Part shown: one piece after another, positions 53,915 to 62,303 of the stretch
Layout: each line of letters opens with the position of its first letter
How positions within the stretch are numbered: the stretch's first letter is position 1
Origin: Acidobacteriota bacterium
GTDB lineage: Bacteria; Acidobacteriota; Vicinamibacteria; Vicinamibacterales; JAKQTR01
Assembly (NCBI GenBank): GCA_026393755.1
Contig: JAPKZO010000006.1
Span: 186,001-250,000 of the forward strand
DNA: 64,000 nt
Direction: 5' to 3'
The notes under the pieces: generated by a model
Database searches by the model: none
What the model was told of the DNA's origin: nothing
The model's input: only the letters and a program-made list of their open reading frames with translations
Translations under genes and position numbers: made by a program

Positions 53915-54676
53915 ATGAAGCTCGAAGCCGAACAAGTGCTGTGCCGGTTCCACCTGTCCAACTTCGTCCGTCATCGTGACGAGCCGTTGTACCAGTGGAT
54001 TGTCGAGGTGGCCCGGCACGATGGCTTGCAGGGAGCGACCGTGCTCAAGGGCATCATGGGGCTTCGGCCAGACGGGTCGATTCTGCAGGAGACCCGATGG
54101 GCGCTGTCCCAGGAACTCCCGGTGATCGTCGAGGTGGTTGACGGACCGAAGCGCGTGGAAGCGCTGCTCGCACGCGTTGAGCCCGTCTTTACCGAAGGCG
54201 AGATCACCCTCGAACGGGCGCACGTCGTGCTCTATCGCGGCGAGGGAGACAAGAACGCGGGCGTGATTCCAGTCGCGGATGTGATCGCGTCGGTGGACGA
54301 CAGCGCGGCGTGGGAGGTGAAGACGATGAAACTGCCCGAACAAGGCGTGTTGCTCAGGATCTTCATGGGGGAGGCGGACCGCGAGCCGGGACGAGACCGG
54401 CCCCTCTACGAGGCGATCGTGCGACGCGCGAGGGAAGCGCATCTGGCTGGCGCGACAGTGCTTAAGGGCCCACTGGGCTACGGCAAGAACTCACGGGTGC
54501 ACTCCGCGAAATTGCTGGAAGTGTCGACCGATCTGCCCATCGTGATCGAAATTGTCGACGCGGAGGACAAGATCAAAGCGTTCCTGCCGGTCGTCGACGA
54601 ACTGGTCACCGAAGGGATGGTGACGCTCGAGAGCGTGCGGGTGCTCAAGTATGTCGCCTCACCGGCCAGACGCTGA
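53915..54676 (+). CDS. Tandem DUF190 (PII-like) protein
   Basis: A 253-residue protein of two DUF190 domains (about 1-110 and 135-250), each with the pattern RPLYE.IV..AR...L.GATVLKG..G and ending EGMVTLE..RVL. DUF190 domains have a PII-like ferredoxin fold and are often found with CrcB fluoride channels and antiporters, probably as nucleotide-sensing regulators. It lies 74 bases after UspA in the fluoride-responsive operon. Confidence 0.86.
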   Translation: MKLEAEQVLCRFHLSNFVRHRDEPLYQWIVEVARHDGLQGATVLKGIMGLRPDGSILQETRWALSQELPVIVEVVDGPKRVEALLARVEPVFTEGEITLERAHVVLYRGEGDKNAGVIPVADVIASVDDSAAWEVKTMKLPEQGVLLRIFMGEADREPGRDRPLYEAIVRRAREAHLAGATVLKGPLGYGKNSRVHSAKLLEVSTDLPIVIEIVDAEDKIKAFLPVVDELVTEGMVTLESVRVLKYVASPARR

Positions 54677-54712
54677 GGCCGGCGACACCTTCAGCGTCAT
54701 GGAGCAGCCCTC

Positions 54713-55948
54713 GTGACAGACATCCCTGGCCAGACATCGAAACCTACCAGACAGGACGGGGCGGACGCTCCCACAGAGCAGGATCGCAACGTCGTGGCAT
54801 TGGGCTGGGTTGCGTTTTTCGGCGGGTTTGGGCAGGACATGATCCAGCCGATCCTGCCGTTGTTCTACTCCTCCGTGCTTGGTCTGAACAAGGAGTTCAT
54901 CGGACTGATTGAGGGCTCGTTGATGACGGTCGTCAGCCTGATGAAGATCGCGGCCGGCTATCTCTCCGACTTCCTCGGAAAGAGAAAGGCTATTGTCTTC
55001 GTCGGTTATGCGCTGTCGGCGGCGGCGCGGTTCTCGCTGGGCCTGGCGGGATCGGGGGCGGTCGTGTTTGGCCTGCGGCTCACGGATGGTGTAGGTAAAG
55101 GCCTCAAGGATGCCCCACGCGACGCTCTGGTGGCCAGTTCGGCGGGAACGAGGAAGCTGGGGTTCGCCTTCGGCGTGCAGCGAACTCTGGACACGCTTGG
55201 CTCGGTGGCCGGTCCTCTGCTGACCTTCGGGTTGCTGCGGCTCTGGGTCAACCGTCCGGGCAAGTACCAAGCGATATTCTTCCTCGCCGGCATCGTTGCC
55301 GCCATGACGTTGCTCATCATCGGGCTGGTGGTGCGAGAACGGCAAGCGGCCGTGAAGACGCAGCGCATCTCGCTCGCCGTGTTCCGAGGGCCGTTCGCCG
55401 GCCTTCTCGCGGTGATGCTCCTGTTCACGCTGGGCAACTCGTCTGATGCGTTCATCATTCTCCGCGCCCAGGACGTGGGCGTCGGCGTCGTGCTGATCCC
55501 CGTGGTGTATGCCCTGTTCAACCTCGTGTCCGCCGCCGCCGCCATCCCAGCCGGCAGGCTCTCCGATCGGATCGGCCGCCGCCGCGTGATCGCCTGCGGA
55601 TGGGCCGTGTATGCGATGGCCTACCTGGGCTTTGCCCTGGCCAGCAGTCCCTGGATGATGTGGGTGCTGTATGCCTTCTACGGCCTGTTTTATGCGCTCA
55701 GCGAAGGTGCGGCCAAGGCGATGGTCGCCGAACTGGTGCCAGAGGAGAGCCGAGGCACGGCGTACGGACTGTACAATGCCGCGGTTGGCGTGATGGCGCT
55801 TCCGGCGAGTCTGATCGCGGGCCTCCTGTGGCAACGGATTTCACCGGCTGCCCCATTCGCGTTCGGCGCCGCGCTGGCGGGGCTGGCGCTCGTCGGTTTG
55901 TCGTTCGTGCCGCCGGCAACCGCAAGTCGTCATGCGCCATCCACCTGA
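54713..55948 (+). CDS. Major facilitator superfamily transporter
   Basis: A 411-residue MFS protein with 12 helices. DFLGKRKAIV between helices 2 and 3 and DRIGRRRVIA between 8 and 9 are the MFS loop motifs; GVGKGLKDAPRDALVA near residue 125 places it near the tetracycline/fosmidomycin-type branch often labelled MFS_1. GTG start 36 bases after the DUF190 gene, so probably in the same operon. Substrate unknown. Confidence 0.85.
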   Translation: MTDIPGQTSKPTRQDGADAPTEQDRNVVALGWVAFFGGFGQDMIQPILPLFYSSVLGLNKEFIGLIEGSLMTVVSLMKIAAGYLSDFLGKRKAIVFVGYALSAAARFSLGLAGSGAVVFGLRLTDGVGKGLKDAPRDALVASSAGTRKLGFAFGVQRTLDTLGSVAGPLLTFGLLRLWVNRPGKYQAIFFLAGIVAAMTLLIIGLVVRERQAAVKTQRISLAVFRGPFAGLLAVMLLFTLGNSSDAFIILRAQDVGVGVVLIPVVYALFNLVSAAAAIPAGRLSDRIGRRRVIACGWAVYAMAYLGFALASSPWMMWVLYAFYGLFYALSEGAAKAMVAELVPEESRGTAYGLYNAAVGVMALPASLIAGLLWQRISPAAPFAFGAALAGLALVGLSFVPPATASRHAPST

Positions 55949-55958
55949 GACAGACGCG

Positions 55959-56939
55959 ATGCCGCGTCGTAACTCTGACGAGTTGCGGGAAGAGCGACGC
56001 CATTCGAGCGGTCGCGAGTCGTGGATCTATCGCGCCAACCGGCCGGATGACCTTCGTGGACGCCATGCCGATCTGCTCGGGTCCGCGTTGGGTCCGGACG
56101 AGCAGTTCCATTATTTGCTCTATGCACCGATCTTCGACGGTGTGGGAGGTCCCTTCAACATTCGCGCGACGCCCGCGTCGCACGCCGTCGCTGTCGTGCA
56201 AGGGCGGCTGATCATTACCGCCGATACCCATTGCAAGGGCGTGCCCGCCGATGTCCATACGGTGCCCTTCACCGGGATTCTGTCGGTGGAACTTGGCGCC
56301 GCGCTGCTGCTTGGTTGGCTCAAGGTCTGCTACGTAAACGCCGGCCAGGTGACCTCGACCGTGGTGAGCTTCAGCACGACCGGTAGCCATCACTTCGAGG
56401 CAGTCGTGCGTGCGTACAGGGCGTTGACCGCTCGTCAACCGACCCAGGAGGGAGGCGCCATCCCGAGCGCGGACCTGTGGCGGTCGACGCCGCCCTATCT
56501 TCGCAGCGCGACCGAACCGCTGCTCCTGGAGGACGAGTCTGTCGTCTCTGCCACCGAGTGGAGGGAATCGTGGCAACCGCGTAAGCATGGATGGAGTCGC
56601 GTCCCTTCGTGCGCGTCCACGCCAGGCCTTCTCCTGCTCACTCGTGCGGGGCTCCTGTGGGCGTCGAGCGAGCCTCGTGTGCGGCCGGACTTGGTGAGTT
56701 ACGGCGTCAACGTCACGTCCATCAATTGGCAGGCGCTCCGCTCGGTATCGGCCGAGCACGCCGAAACGAGTGGGGCTGCAGCACGACTTCGCCTCGTGCT
56801 GGAACGACAGGGCGTCTCCACACATATCGAGATCCCGCTCGACGATGACGCGGGTCAGTCAGCCGACGCTGCGGTGGACATGATGGAGCGGTTGCGGGCA
56901 TCGGCGAACGCGCCGGCGCGGCTCCATCGCGGCCCGTAG
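55959..56939 (+). CDS. Protein of unknown function, two PH-like halves
   Basis: A 326-residue soluble protein not recognised. Two halves (about 30-160 and 185-320) each look like beta-sandwich or PH-type domains: GPFNIRATPASHAVAVVQGRL, ITADTHCKG, then TPGLLLLTRAGLLWASSEP and VRPDLVSYG. No signal or membrane segment. The ATG at 55959 is chosen; one at 55932 overlaps the MFS gene. Its place at the end of the fluoride-responsive operon suggests a linked role. Confidence 0.55.
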   Translation: MPRRNSDELREERRHSSGRESWIYRANRPDDLRGRHADLLGSALGPDEQFHYLLYAPIFDGVGGPFNIRATPASHAVAVVQGRLIITADTHCKGVPADVHTVPFTGILSVELGAALLLGWLKVCYVNAGQVTSTVVSFSTTGSHHFEAVVRAYRALTARQPTQEGGAIPSADLWRSTPPYLRSATEPLLLEDESVVSATEWRESWQPRKHGWSRVPSCASTPGLLLLTRAGLLWASSEPRVRPDLVSYGVNVTSINWQALRSVSAEHAETSGAAARLRLVLERQGVSTHIEIPLDDDAGQSADAAVDMMERLRASANAPARLHRGP

Positions 56940-56951
56940 CGCCCAAATCGA

Positions 56952-57330
56952 TTACCTGATCACCACGCGGTCCAGCACCTCGAGTGTCTCCGGATTGACG
57001 GTTTCGAGACGCACGCGCGGCCCCTCGACATAGAACAGGCAGATGGCGTGCTGCGTCGAGAACGCTCGCACGAACGCCGACCAGGGTGTCTGCTCCTGCG
57101 CGTAGTAAGGCGCGCCGGCGGCACCGTTGTTGATCTGGAAGAATGGCCGCTGCATTCGGACCCGCGGCTTGTCCCAGCCCTCGGGGCAGATTGGCACCGA
57201 ACTGTCCAGTCGCAGGCGGTTGTAGTTGTGCTCATCGCCTGTCAAGACAGCCAGCCCTCCGGGGTGGCCGTGATGTTGGAGTACACCCGCGGAATGGGCG
57301 TCGATCCCACCGTGGGTGCTTGCGCACCGA
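56952..57330 (-). pseudogene. C-terminal piece of a calcineurin-like phosphoesterase
   Basis: About 95 residues (TGDEHNYNRLRLD..., NNGAAGAPYY..., FYVEGPRVRLETV) match the end of a secreted metallophosphoesterase, with the GDEHNYNR metal motif. The upstream part is missing: the preceding frame encodes only a signal-peptide-like stretch (ATAVSIGVAAAIITTLG) fused to the 5'-nucleotidase remains. An internal deletion and frameshift are likely. Confidence 0.65.
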
Positions 57331-58521
57331 TCTGAGATTGCGGCGCGGCGAGCGTCTGATGCGTACCGAGGGTGGTTATGATCGCCGCAGCCACACCGAT
57401 CGACACGGCCGTCGCGAGCATGACGAGGTCGCCGCGTGTCACCGTGCCGCGCAGGAGCGGCGCGCGGATACCGCCCATGTTCTCCATCGCGAGGTCCACA
57501 TTGAAGGTGTCTCGAAGGGCATCGGCCATCAAGTTGTACTCTGCGAGATCGTCGCCCCGGCTGCTGAACTCGCCGGCAGCTTGCCCCATGACCTCGGCGT
57601 ACCTCGGCGAGATGGGCTTCCAGAACTCGCCGACGACGGCGGCGACGCCGGCATCCTCGGGAATGTCGGCGGTGACCGGGATCAGCCGGGCTCGATAGCG
57701 TTCCACGTGCCAGACGCCCTTCTCGTCTTTGTCGAACAGGAGGTCGAGCCGCCCAGTTCGCCGCCCCACTGGTGCGCTTGCACGATCACGGTTCCGTTGA
57801 CAGCCCTCGCCTGGAGATCCTCCGAGTGCCAGATGAGTTCCCCCGACGGCAGGCGCGAGTGCGAATGGCTACCGACGATTACGTCGATGTCCGGGACCTG
57901 CTCGGCCAACCGCTGGTCGACTTGCTCGCCGGCGTGGGAGAGGAGGACGATGATGTCCGCTTGCGGGCGGAGCGCTGCGACCGCCTGTCGGGCACTGGCG
58001 ATCTCATCCCCCACCTCGATGGCTTCCTTGCCGGCCGGGTAGGTGGCCGATTCGTGGGCGAGCAGGCCGAAGACGCCAATTCTGAGCGACCCCAGCGTCT
58101 TGACAACGTAGGGGGGCACGAGTGGTTTCCCGCTGGCGCGATCGGTCGCGTTCGCACACAAGAGTTGGTATTTGGTTGCCCCCACCAGTTTCCGTAACTG
58201 TGCTGCGGTGTTGTTGAACTCGTGGTTCCCGAGCGTCCCCATGTCGTAGCCGGCTGCGTTCATGGCCGCCACGTCCGCCTCGCCGTGGTATTCGCTGGAG
58301 AACGGTGTCCCGTCCGAATAATCGCCGAGATCCACAAACCAGACGGGCGTGCGTCGTGAGTCGAGTTCCTGTCGGATGCACTTGGCAATGGTCGTCCGGC
58401 GGGCAATTCCCCCGATGTCCTTGTAGACCCGCAATCCCTGCAGCGCTGCTCCTGATGCCGACGAAAGCGATCCTGGCGCAGGATCGCTACAGAGAAAGTA
58501 GAATCGCCAACCAGAGCACAA
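57242..58521 (-). pseudogene. Decayed 5'-nucleotidase-type metallophosphatase
   Basis: The first part (58440 to about 57760) encodes GGIARRTTIAKCIRQ, FVDLGDYSDGTPFS, TLGNHEFNN, VLLSHAGEQ and VGSHSHSR, the metal-site motifs of UshA-like phosphatases, but the usual first motif NDxHG is missing. At about 57747 the frame shifts (a G appears lost in CTGGGCGG) and continues as GRLDLLFDKDEKGVWH to MENMGGIRAPL. The C-terminal substrate domain is truncated into unrelated sequence. Start, middle and end are all damaged. Confidence 0.72.
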
Positions 58522-58768
58522 TCAGAATGCACGCACCGCGAACCCAGTGTCTCCAACTCGGAGCCGTTCGGTTCAGGCGCACCCAGGGATACAGCGCGAT
58601 CCATGCTGCACCGGTCGCTGCAACGAGGCACGCCATCATGAGGAGCGCGAGGTCCCCGGACGGGCTGGTCGACCGCCGAGCCGGAGCACCGTCTTCGCAC
58701 CTCGACGGTGAGACAACCCGTCGCGCCCGCCCGCGCCGCAAACGACGTTCGTCGATAAATGGCAACAC
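58487..58768 (-). CDS. Two-helix membrane protein behind a fluoride riboswitch
   Basis: A 93-residue protein: a basic N-terminus (FIDERRLRRGRARR), then two membrane helices (ALLMMACLVAATGAAWIAL and GACILIVLWLAILLSL). The GTG start at 58768 has GGGAGGG just upstream; the frame is open further upstream only because it runs through the riboswitch. No family recognised, and too short for a four-helix CrcB/Fluc channel. Position directly after the aptamer implies a role in the fluoride response. Confidence 0.62.
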   Translation of the reverse strand: MLPFIDERRLRRGRARRVVSPSRCEDGAPARRSTSPSGDLALLMMACLVAATGAAWIALYPWVRLNRTAPSWRHWVRGACILIVLWLAILLSL

Positions 58769-58855
58769 ATGACCCTCCCTGCGCCCGAGATCGAGCGACG
58801 CGAGGTAGGAGTCATCGGTCCTGCACGCAGGACAGTTCAGGCGAACTCCACCGCC
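58766..58855 (-). promoter_or_regulatory. Fluoride riboswitch with translational output
   Basis: Aptamer 58855-58805 on the minus strand: GGCG/CGCC (58855-58852 with 58843-58840), GTCCTGC/GCAGGAC (58833-58827 with 58824-58818), and the long-range GGAGT/ACTCC (58849-58845 with 58812-58808), then CGATGACTCCTAC. ATGACTCC can instead pair with GGAGGGTCAT, which contains the ribosome-binding site of the 93-residue gene, so binding fluoride should free translation. Confidence 0.88.
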
Positions 58856-59029
58856 ATACGGACGACCACCGGCCCGCACCTGGCGCGACACGCCCGCTCG
58901 TGTGACACGAACGGGAAGACCAGAGAGCAGACCCGCCAGAGCCACATCACAAGGCCCGTGCTACTGCTGGATGTTGTGGAGGATGATGGGAGGGCGTCAA
59001 CCGATGAGTCTCCCACCCATAGCCTCCGG

Positions 59030-59080
59030 GCAGGAGTCATCAGCCGCAGACGCGGCAGTTAAAAGGTGAACTCCATCACC
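59030..59080 (-). promoter_or_regulatory. Fluoride riboswitch, tandem copy over a decayed gene
   Basis: GGTG/CACC (59080-59077 with 59068-59065), GCCGC/GCGGC (59056-59052 with 59047-59043) and GGAGT/ACTCC (59074-59070 with 59037-59033), ending CTGATGACTCCTGC. About 175 bases separate it from the next aptamer. The stretch between holds no convincing gene: GGAGG-CT-ATG starts a 7-codon frame, and a 67-codon frame (58837-59040) runs into the next aptamer. Confidence 0.88.
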
Positions 59081-59093
59081 TAAACGATCAAGT

Positions 59094-59166
59094 GTCGGTC
59101 GCAGTATACGCGGTCGCGCACGGCGGCGCCACCGTTGAGACACCGCGTTGAGACACTGCGACCGAC
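59094..59166. repeat. Inverted repeat around a promoter with internal direct repeat
   Basis: GTCGGTCGCAGT (59094-59105) and ACTGCGACCGAC (59155-59166) are perfect 12-base arms. Inside, CGTTGAGACAC occurs twice (59133, 59146). A minus-strand TATACT (59108-59103) sits at the edge and would start transcription about 15 bases before the riboswitch at 59080. Confidence 0.6.
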
Positions 59167-59238
59167 CCTCGGAAGCCTGTGCCCGCTCGTGGTGTGACTT
59201 TCCGCCCGTGGTCCGGCGCGAAGATGAGGAAGCACTGG

Positions 59239-60582
59239 TCATACTGACGCACCTCGCGACGGGCCGGGCAGGTATGAGAGCAGTTCCGGGAGTTCGCGCA
59301 GGAGTAGCGTCGCACCGGAGAAGTCGGTATCACGAGTGACGTCGCATGGCACAATCACGCATGGCATGCCCGCCGCCCGCGCGGCCGCGAGGCCCGCAGG
59401 GGCATCCTCGACCACAAGGCAGCCGCTTGGCTCCACGCCTAGCCGAATCGCGGCCTCGAGAAACACGTCAGGCGCGGGTTTGCCGCGAGGCACTTCCGCG
59501 CCAGACACGACGAGGTCAATGCTGTCTCTGAGGCCGACACGGTCCAGCAAGGCACGGATAGACCCGTGGTCGGACGACGACGCCACGGCCACTAGATAGC
59601 CCCGTCGCCGTAACTCCAGAGGTACGTCCGGCACGCCGGGCATCTGCCGTGGGCCCTCTCCCACGCGCCCAGCGACGGCAGCCGCGTTTCGGCGGCAGAG
59701 TTCCTCCTCGCTCTCCTGCAGACGATGCCGTCGTTTCAGCACGCGGAACATGTCATAGTCGGTCACGCCGCAGAACTCCACCCGATCGTGTTCGTCGTAG
59801 GCCACGCCAAACGCCGCCAAGACCTGGCGAGTCGCCGCTGCATGAATGCCCTCGGTATCGACGAGCAGTTCATTCATGTCAAAGACGACGGCGCGAACTC
59901 CCGCCAGGCGAGCCCGTGCGTGAGACGGCTGCGGCCTCGCGTCATGCCGACTCATTGGAGTAGCGTCGTGCCGGCCACCTGGAGGCGATGCGACCGTCTT
60001 GGTGAGCACGTGGCCTGCGCCTGCCAGGCCGTCTTGCCACGACACCACAAGCGCCAGACGGGGCGGGAGCAAGCCGCGGTCGTCCCGCCACCGCGCCGCC
60101 ACCGCATGGGCCACTGCCACCGCGCGGCCTGGCACCCCTTGCGTCGCCTTCACCGCATCGGACAGCCACGACTGCGAAACCGCCGCCCGCGGCACGCCGC
60201 CGGCTTTCAGTGAGATACGCAGCAGCGTGCTGATATCTCGAGCGGCAAGGGGCTCGACGCGTACGGCCTCCATCCGCCACAACACACGTCTCACCGCGCC
60301 AAGATCCGCTGCCTTGGCGCTTCGCCCGGCGGCCAGCACGATTCCGTCCGCCTCCATCACGCGCCGAAGCCTTGCCGCCAGCGGCCTGGATACGCGATCG
60401 AAGGGGTCGGCCACGACCAGCCCTTGACGGGAGACGGCCGCCACAATCGCGCTCTTGCCAATGCCCGGCGGCCCGAACAGCAACACGCTGCGCCTCGCAT
60501 CGAGGAGGTTATTGACCCCCGCCACGAGCGCCTTCCGGCCAATCAAGCCATGTGTGGCCCCACCATTGTCGTCACGACTCAC
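59239..60582 (-). CDS. P-loop ATPase fused to a HAD-type domain
   Basis: A 447-residue protein. Residues about 12-200 are an ATPase domain (LLFGPPGIGKSA Walker A). Residues about 215-445 are a HAD hydrolase of the beta-phosphoglucomutase type: FDMNELLVDTE, SSSDHGS, RGKPAPDVFLEAA and VVEDAPAGLAAA. The first HAD motif has Asn where the second catalytic Asp is expected (DxN, not DxD). The GTG start overlaps the dynamin stop (GTGA). An internal ATG at 59955 could also make the HAD part alone. Third gene of the dynamin operon. Confidence 0.75.
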   Translation of the reverse strand: MSRDDNGGATHGLIGRKALVAGVNNLLDARRSVLLFGPPGIGKSAIVAAVSRQGLVVADPFDRVSRPLAARLRRVMEADGIVLAAGRSAKAADLGAVRRVLWRMEAVRVEPLAARDISTLLRISLKAGGVPRAAVSQSWLSDAVKATQGVPGRAVAVAHAVAARWRDDRGLLPPRLALVVSWQDGLAGAGHVLTKTVASPPGGRHDATPMSRHDARPQPSHARARLAGVRAVVFDMNELLVDTEGIHAAATRQVLAAFGVAYDEHDRVEFCGVTDYDMFRVLKRRHRLQESEEELCRRNAAAVAGRVGEGPRQMPGVPDVPLELRRRGYLVAVASSSDHGSIRALLDRVGLRDSIDLVVSGAEVPRGKPAPDVFLEAAIRLGVEPSGCLVVEDAPAGLAAARAAGMPCVIVPCDVTRDTDFSGATLLLRELPELLSYLPGPSRGASV

Positions 60583-61340
60583 GGCCCTTTCTCCACTTTG
60601 TCCACCGCGAGCAGGCGCTCGATGTCGCATCGCAACCCGTCGAGACGTTCCAAACGTTCGCGCACGGCTTGCTCCCCGGCAGCCTTGTGCTGGTACGCGC
60701 GTTCGAGAGCCCGGCCGACCGACTCGAGCAACGCCGACAGACGGCTCCGGATCTCGCTTTCCAGACCGCGGCGGCTCTCGAGCACGCGCTCGCTCAGATC
60801 GTTGGCGACCCGCGCGCTGTTGGTGGCGATCAGGTGGCGCACGTACTTCGCGGCACTCGACTTGACAGCCGCGATCCTCAGGCGCCGCGGCAGCGCCCAA
60901 TCGGCCACCCACGCCACGGGACCGGGTTCCGCCAGACGCAGAAGCTCTGCGAAGTGGAACTCGCTTGCCGCTCGAAAGCCTCGTTCCTCAATCAGGGCGG
61001 CGCCATCGGCGAACGCTTCCCCGGACGACGTCGCGATGCTTGCCATGAAGCCGTTGGCGAGATCCGCGAACCGCGTCATGGCCCGTCCATAGAGTGCCTC
61101 CGCTTCAGACTCCACCCCGCTAGCCCACTCGAGAATCGCCTCGGTCGCCACGTCCAGCGCAAAGTCCATGGCCTTCGCGCGATATGCCGGCCCGCGGCGA
61201 TACGGCTCGGCATCAATGCGCTGGTCGAGCGTGCGCAGCACGCCGGGCATCGCGACGGCCATGAACTCCCGTCGGGTCTGCACGAAACTCGTTGATAGCT
61301 CCGCCTGTTCCACGCCAAGCAGGGCGGACAACTCACGCAA
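60579..61340 (-). CDS. Stalk half of a dynamin-like protein, after the TAG
   Basis: About 253 residues, all-helical, with the coiled-coil character of a dynamin stalk (LESEIRSRLSALLESVGRALERAY..., REFMAVAMPG..., SGVESEAEALY). It follows in the same frame as the GTPase part, only eight codons after its TAG stop (61367-61365). A TTG at 61340 could start it separately; otherwise it is the second half of one 574-residue dynamin-like protein. Confidence 0.62.
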   Translation of the reverse strand: MRELSALLGVEQAELSTSFVQTRREFMAVAMPGVLRTLDQRIDAEPYRRGPAYRAKAMDFALDVATEAILEWASGVESEAEALYGRAMTRFADLANGFMASIATSSGEAFADGAALIEERGFRAASEFHFAELLRLAEPGPVAWVADWALPRRLRIAAVKSSAAKYVRHLIATNSARVANDLSERVLESRRGLESEIRSRLSALLESVGRALERAYQHKAAGEQAVRERLERLDGLRCDIERLLAVDKVEKGP

Positions 61341-61364
61341 TGCCTGCCCTGCGCCGGCGATGGT

Positions 61365-62303
61365 CTAGCGCAGGTGGCTCAACCGGCGTTCTGAATCGGC
61401 GAGGGGCTTGGTGAGTGCCGTGCGTTGCTCATCGATGTCGCGCAAGAGCTCACGAGCCAGCCGCGCGGCCCCGCGCAGGGCGGCCGCCGCCAACAAGTCG
61501 CTGGACCTGCCGGCCAACGCTCGCAGTTGGTCCTCCAGTTCGGTCCAGTCGCGCGAGCAGGAGCCCGCGAGCCGCTCAGCCGCGCTCACGAGCAGGGGCG
61601 GACCGATCTCGCGACCGAGCCGCCGGGTGATGACCGACTGCGCAAAGTCAGCTGCTTCCTGCAGATCGCCAGCGGGTCCCTTGTCGGCCTTGTTCAACAC
61701 GATCAGCAGCGGATCGAGACGACTTCCCATTTCCTCGACCAGCGCCAACTCGTCAGCTGAGACGGGCGGGTCGGCCCCGAGCACGACTAGCGCGGCATCG
61801 ATCTGCGGTGCAAACGCGCGGGTTACCTCAGTGCTCGCCGCGAAGACGGACCCGAGCCCCGGCGTGTCAATCAAACACAAACCCAATGCCAACAGCGGAC
61901 TCGGGACGCACAGCTCAACGGCTGCGACCCTCTTGGCATTGCCGGGATTGCGAGCCTCGGTGACGAAATCCGAAATCAACGCCGCATCGATGAGGTGGCT
62001 CGTTCCATCAAGCAGCTGCACGCGCGTCGTGAGCTCCGCGCCATACCGAAGCACGGTCACCGCCGACGTCATCGGCACCACGCCCGTCGGTAGCAGCGGT
62101 TGCCCAATCAGGGCGTTGAGCAGCGTGGACTTGCCTCGCTTGAACTGACCCACGCACGCCACAAAGAAACGGCCCTCGGCGAGTCGATCGGCGAGTGCGG
62201 CCGCCTCGTTGGCGATGGACTCCGCGCCCGTGTTGCTCGCGGATTCCGCTATGACGCGCAGCGGGGACGTGGTGCCTTCAGCCGTGGCGTGGCCATCGGT
62301 CAT
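61365..62303 (-). CDS. Dynamin-like GTPase, GTPase domain ending at an in-frame TAG
   Basis: 312 residues with a dynamin-family GTPase: G1 VGQFKRGKSTLLNAL near residue 52, G2 MTSAVTV near 78, G3 DTPGLG near 148, G4 LNKADKG near 207. The frame meets TAG at codon 313, in SHLR-stop-TIAGAGQALREL, then continues open to 60579. CAG to TAG is one change. Start ATG overlaps the stop of the upstream gene. Bacterial dynamins act on membranes, in fusion, repair or phage defence. Confidence 0.8.
   Translation of the reverse strand: MTDGHATAEGTTSPLRVIAESASNTGAESIANEAAALADRLAEGRFFVACVGQFKRGKSTLLNALIGQPLLPTGVVPMTSAVTVLRYGAELTTRVQLLDGTSHLIDAALISDFVTEARNPGNAKRVAAVELCVPSPLLALGLCLIDTPGLGSVFAASTEVTRAFAPQIDAALVVLGADPPVSADELALVEEMGSRLDPLLIVLNKADKGPAGDLQEAADFAQSVITRRLGREIGPPLLVSAAERLAGSCSRDWTELEDQLRALAGRSSDLLAAAALRGAARLARELLRDIDEQRTALTKPLADSERRLSHLR

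Noticed and set aside
57048-57335. Plus-strand frames opposite the phosphoesterase remains
   Set aside because: They carry no recognisable domain, while the minus strand shows clear phosphoesterase motifs.
58769-58945. N-terminal extension of the 93-residue membrane protein with a CPAC zinc-ribbon-like motif
   Set aside because: This stretch is the fluoride aptamer; the helices explain the sequence, and a good ribosome-binding site lies just before the GTG at 58768.
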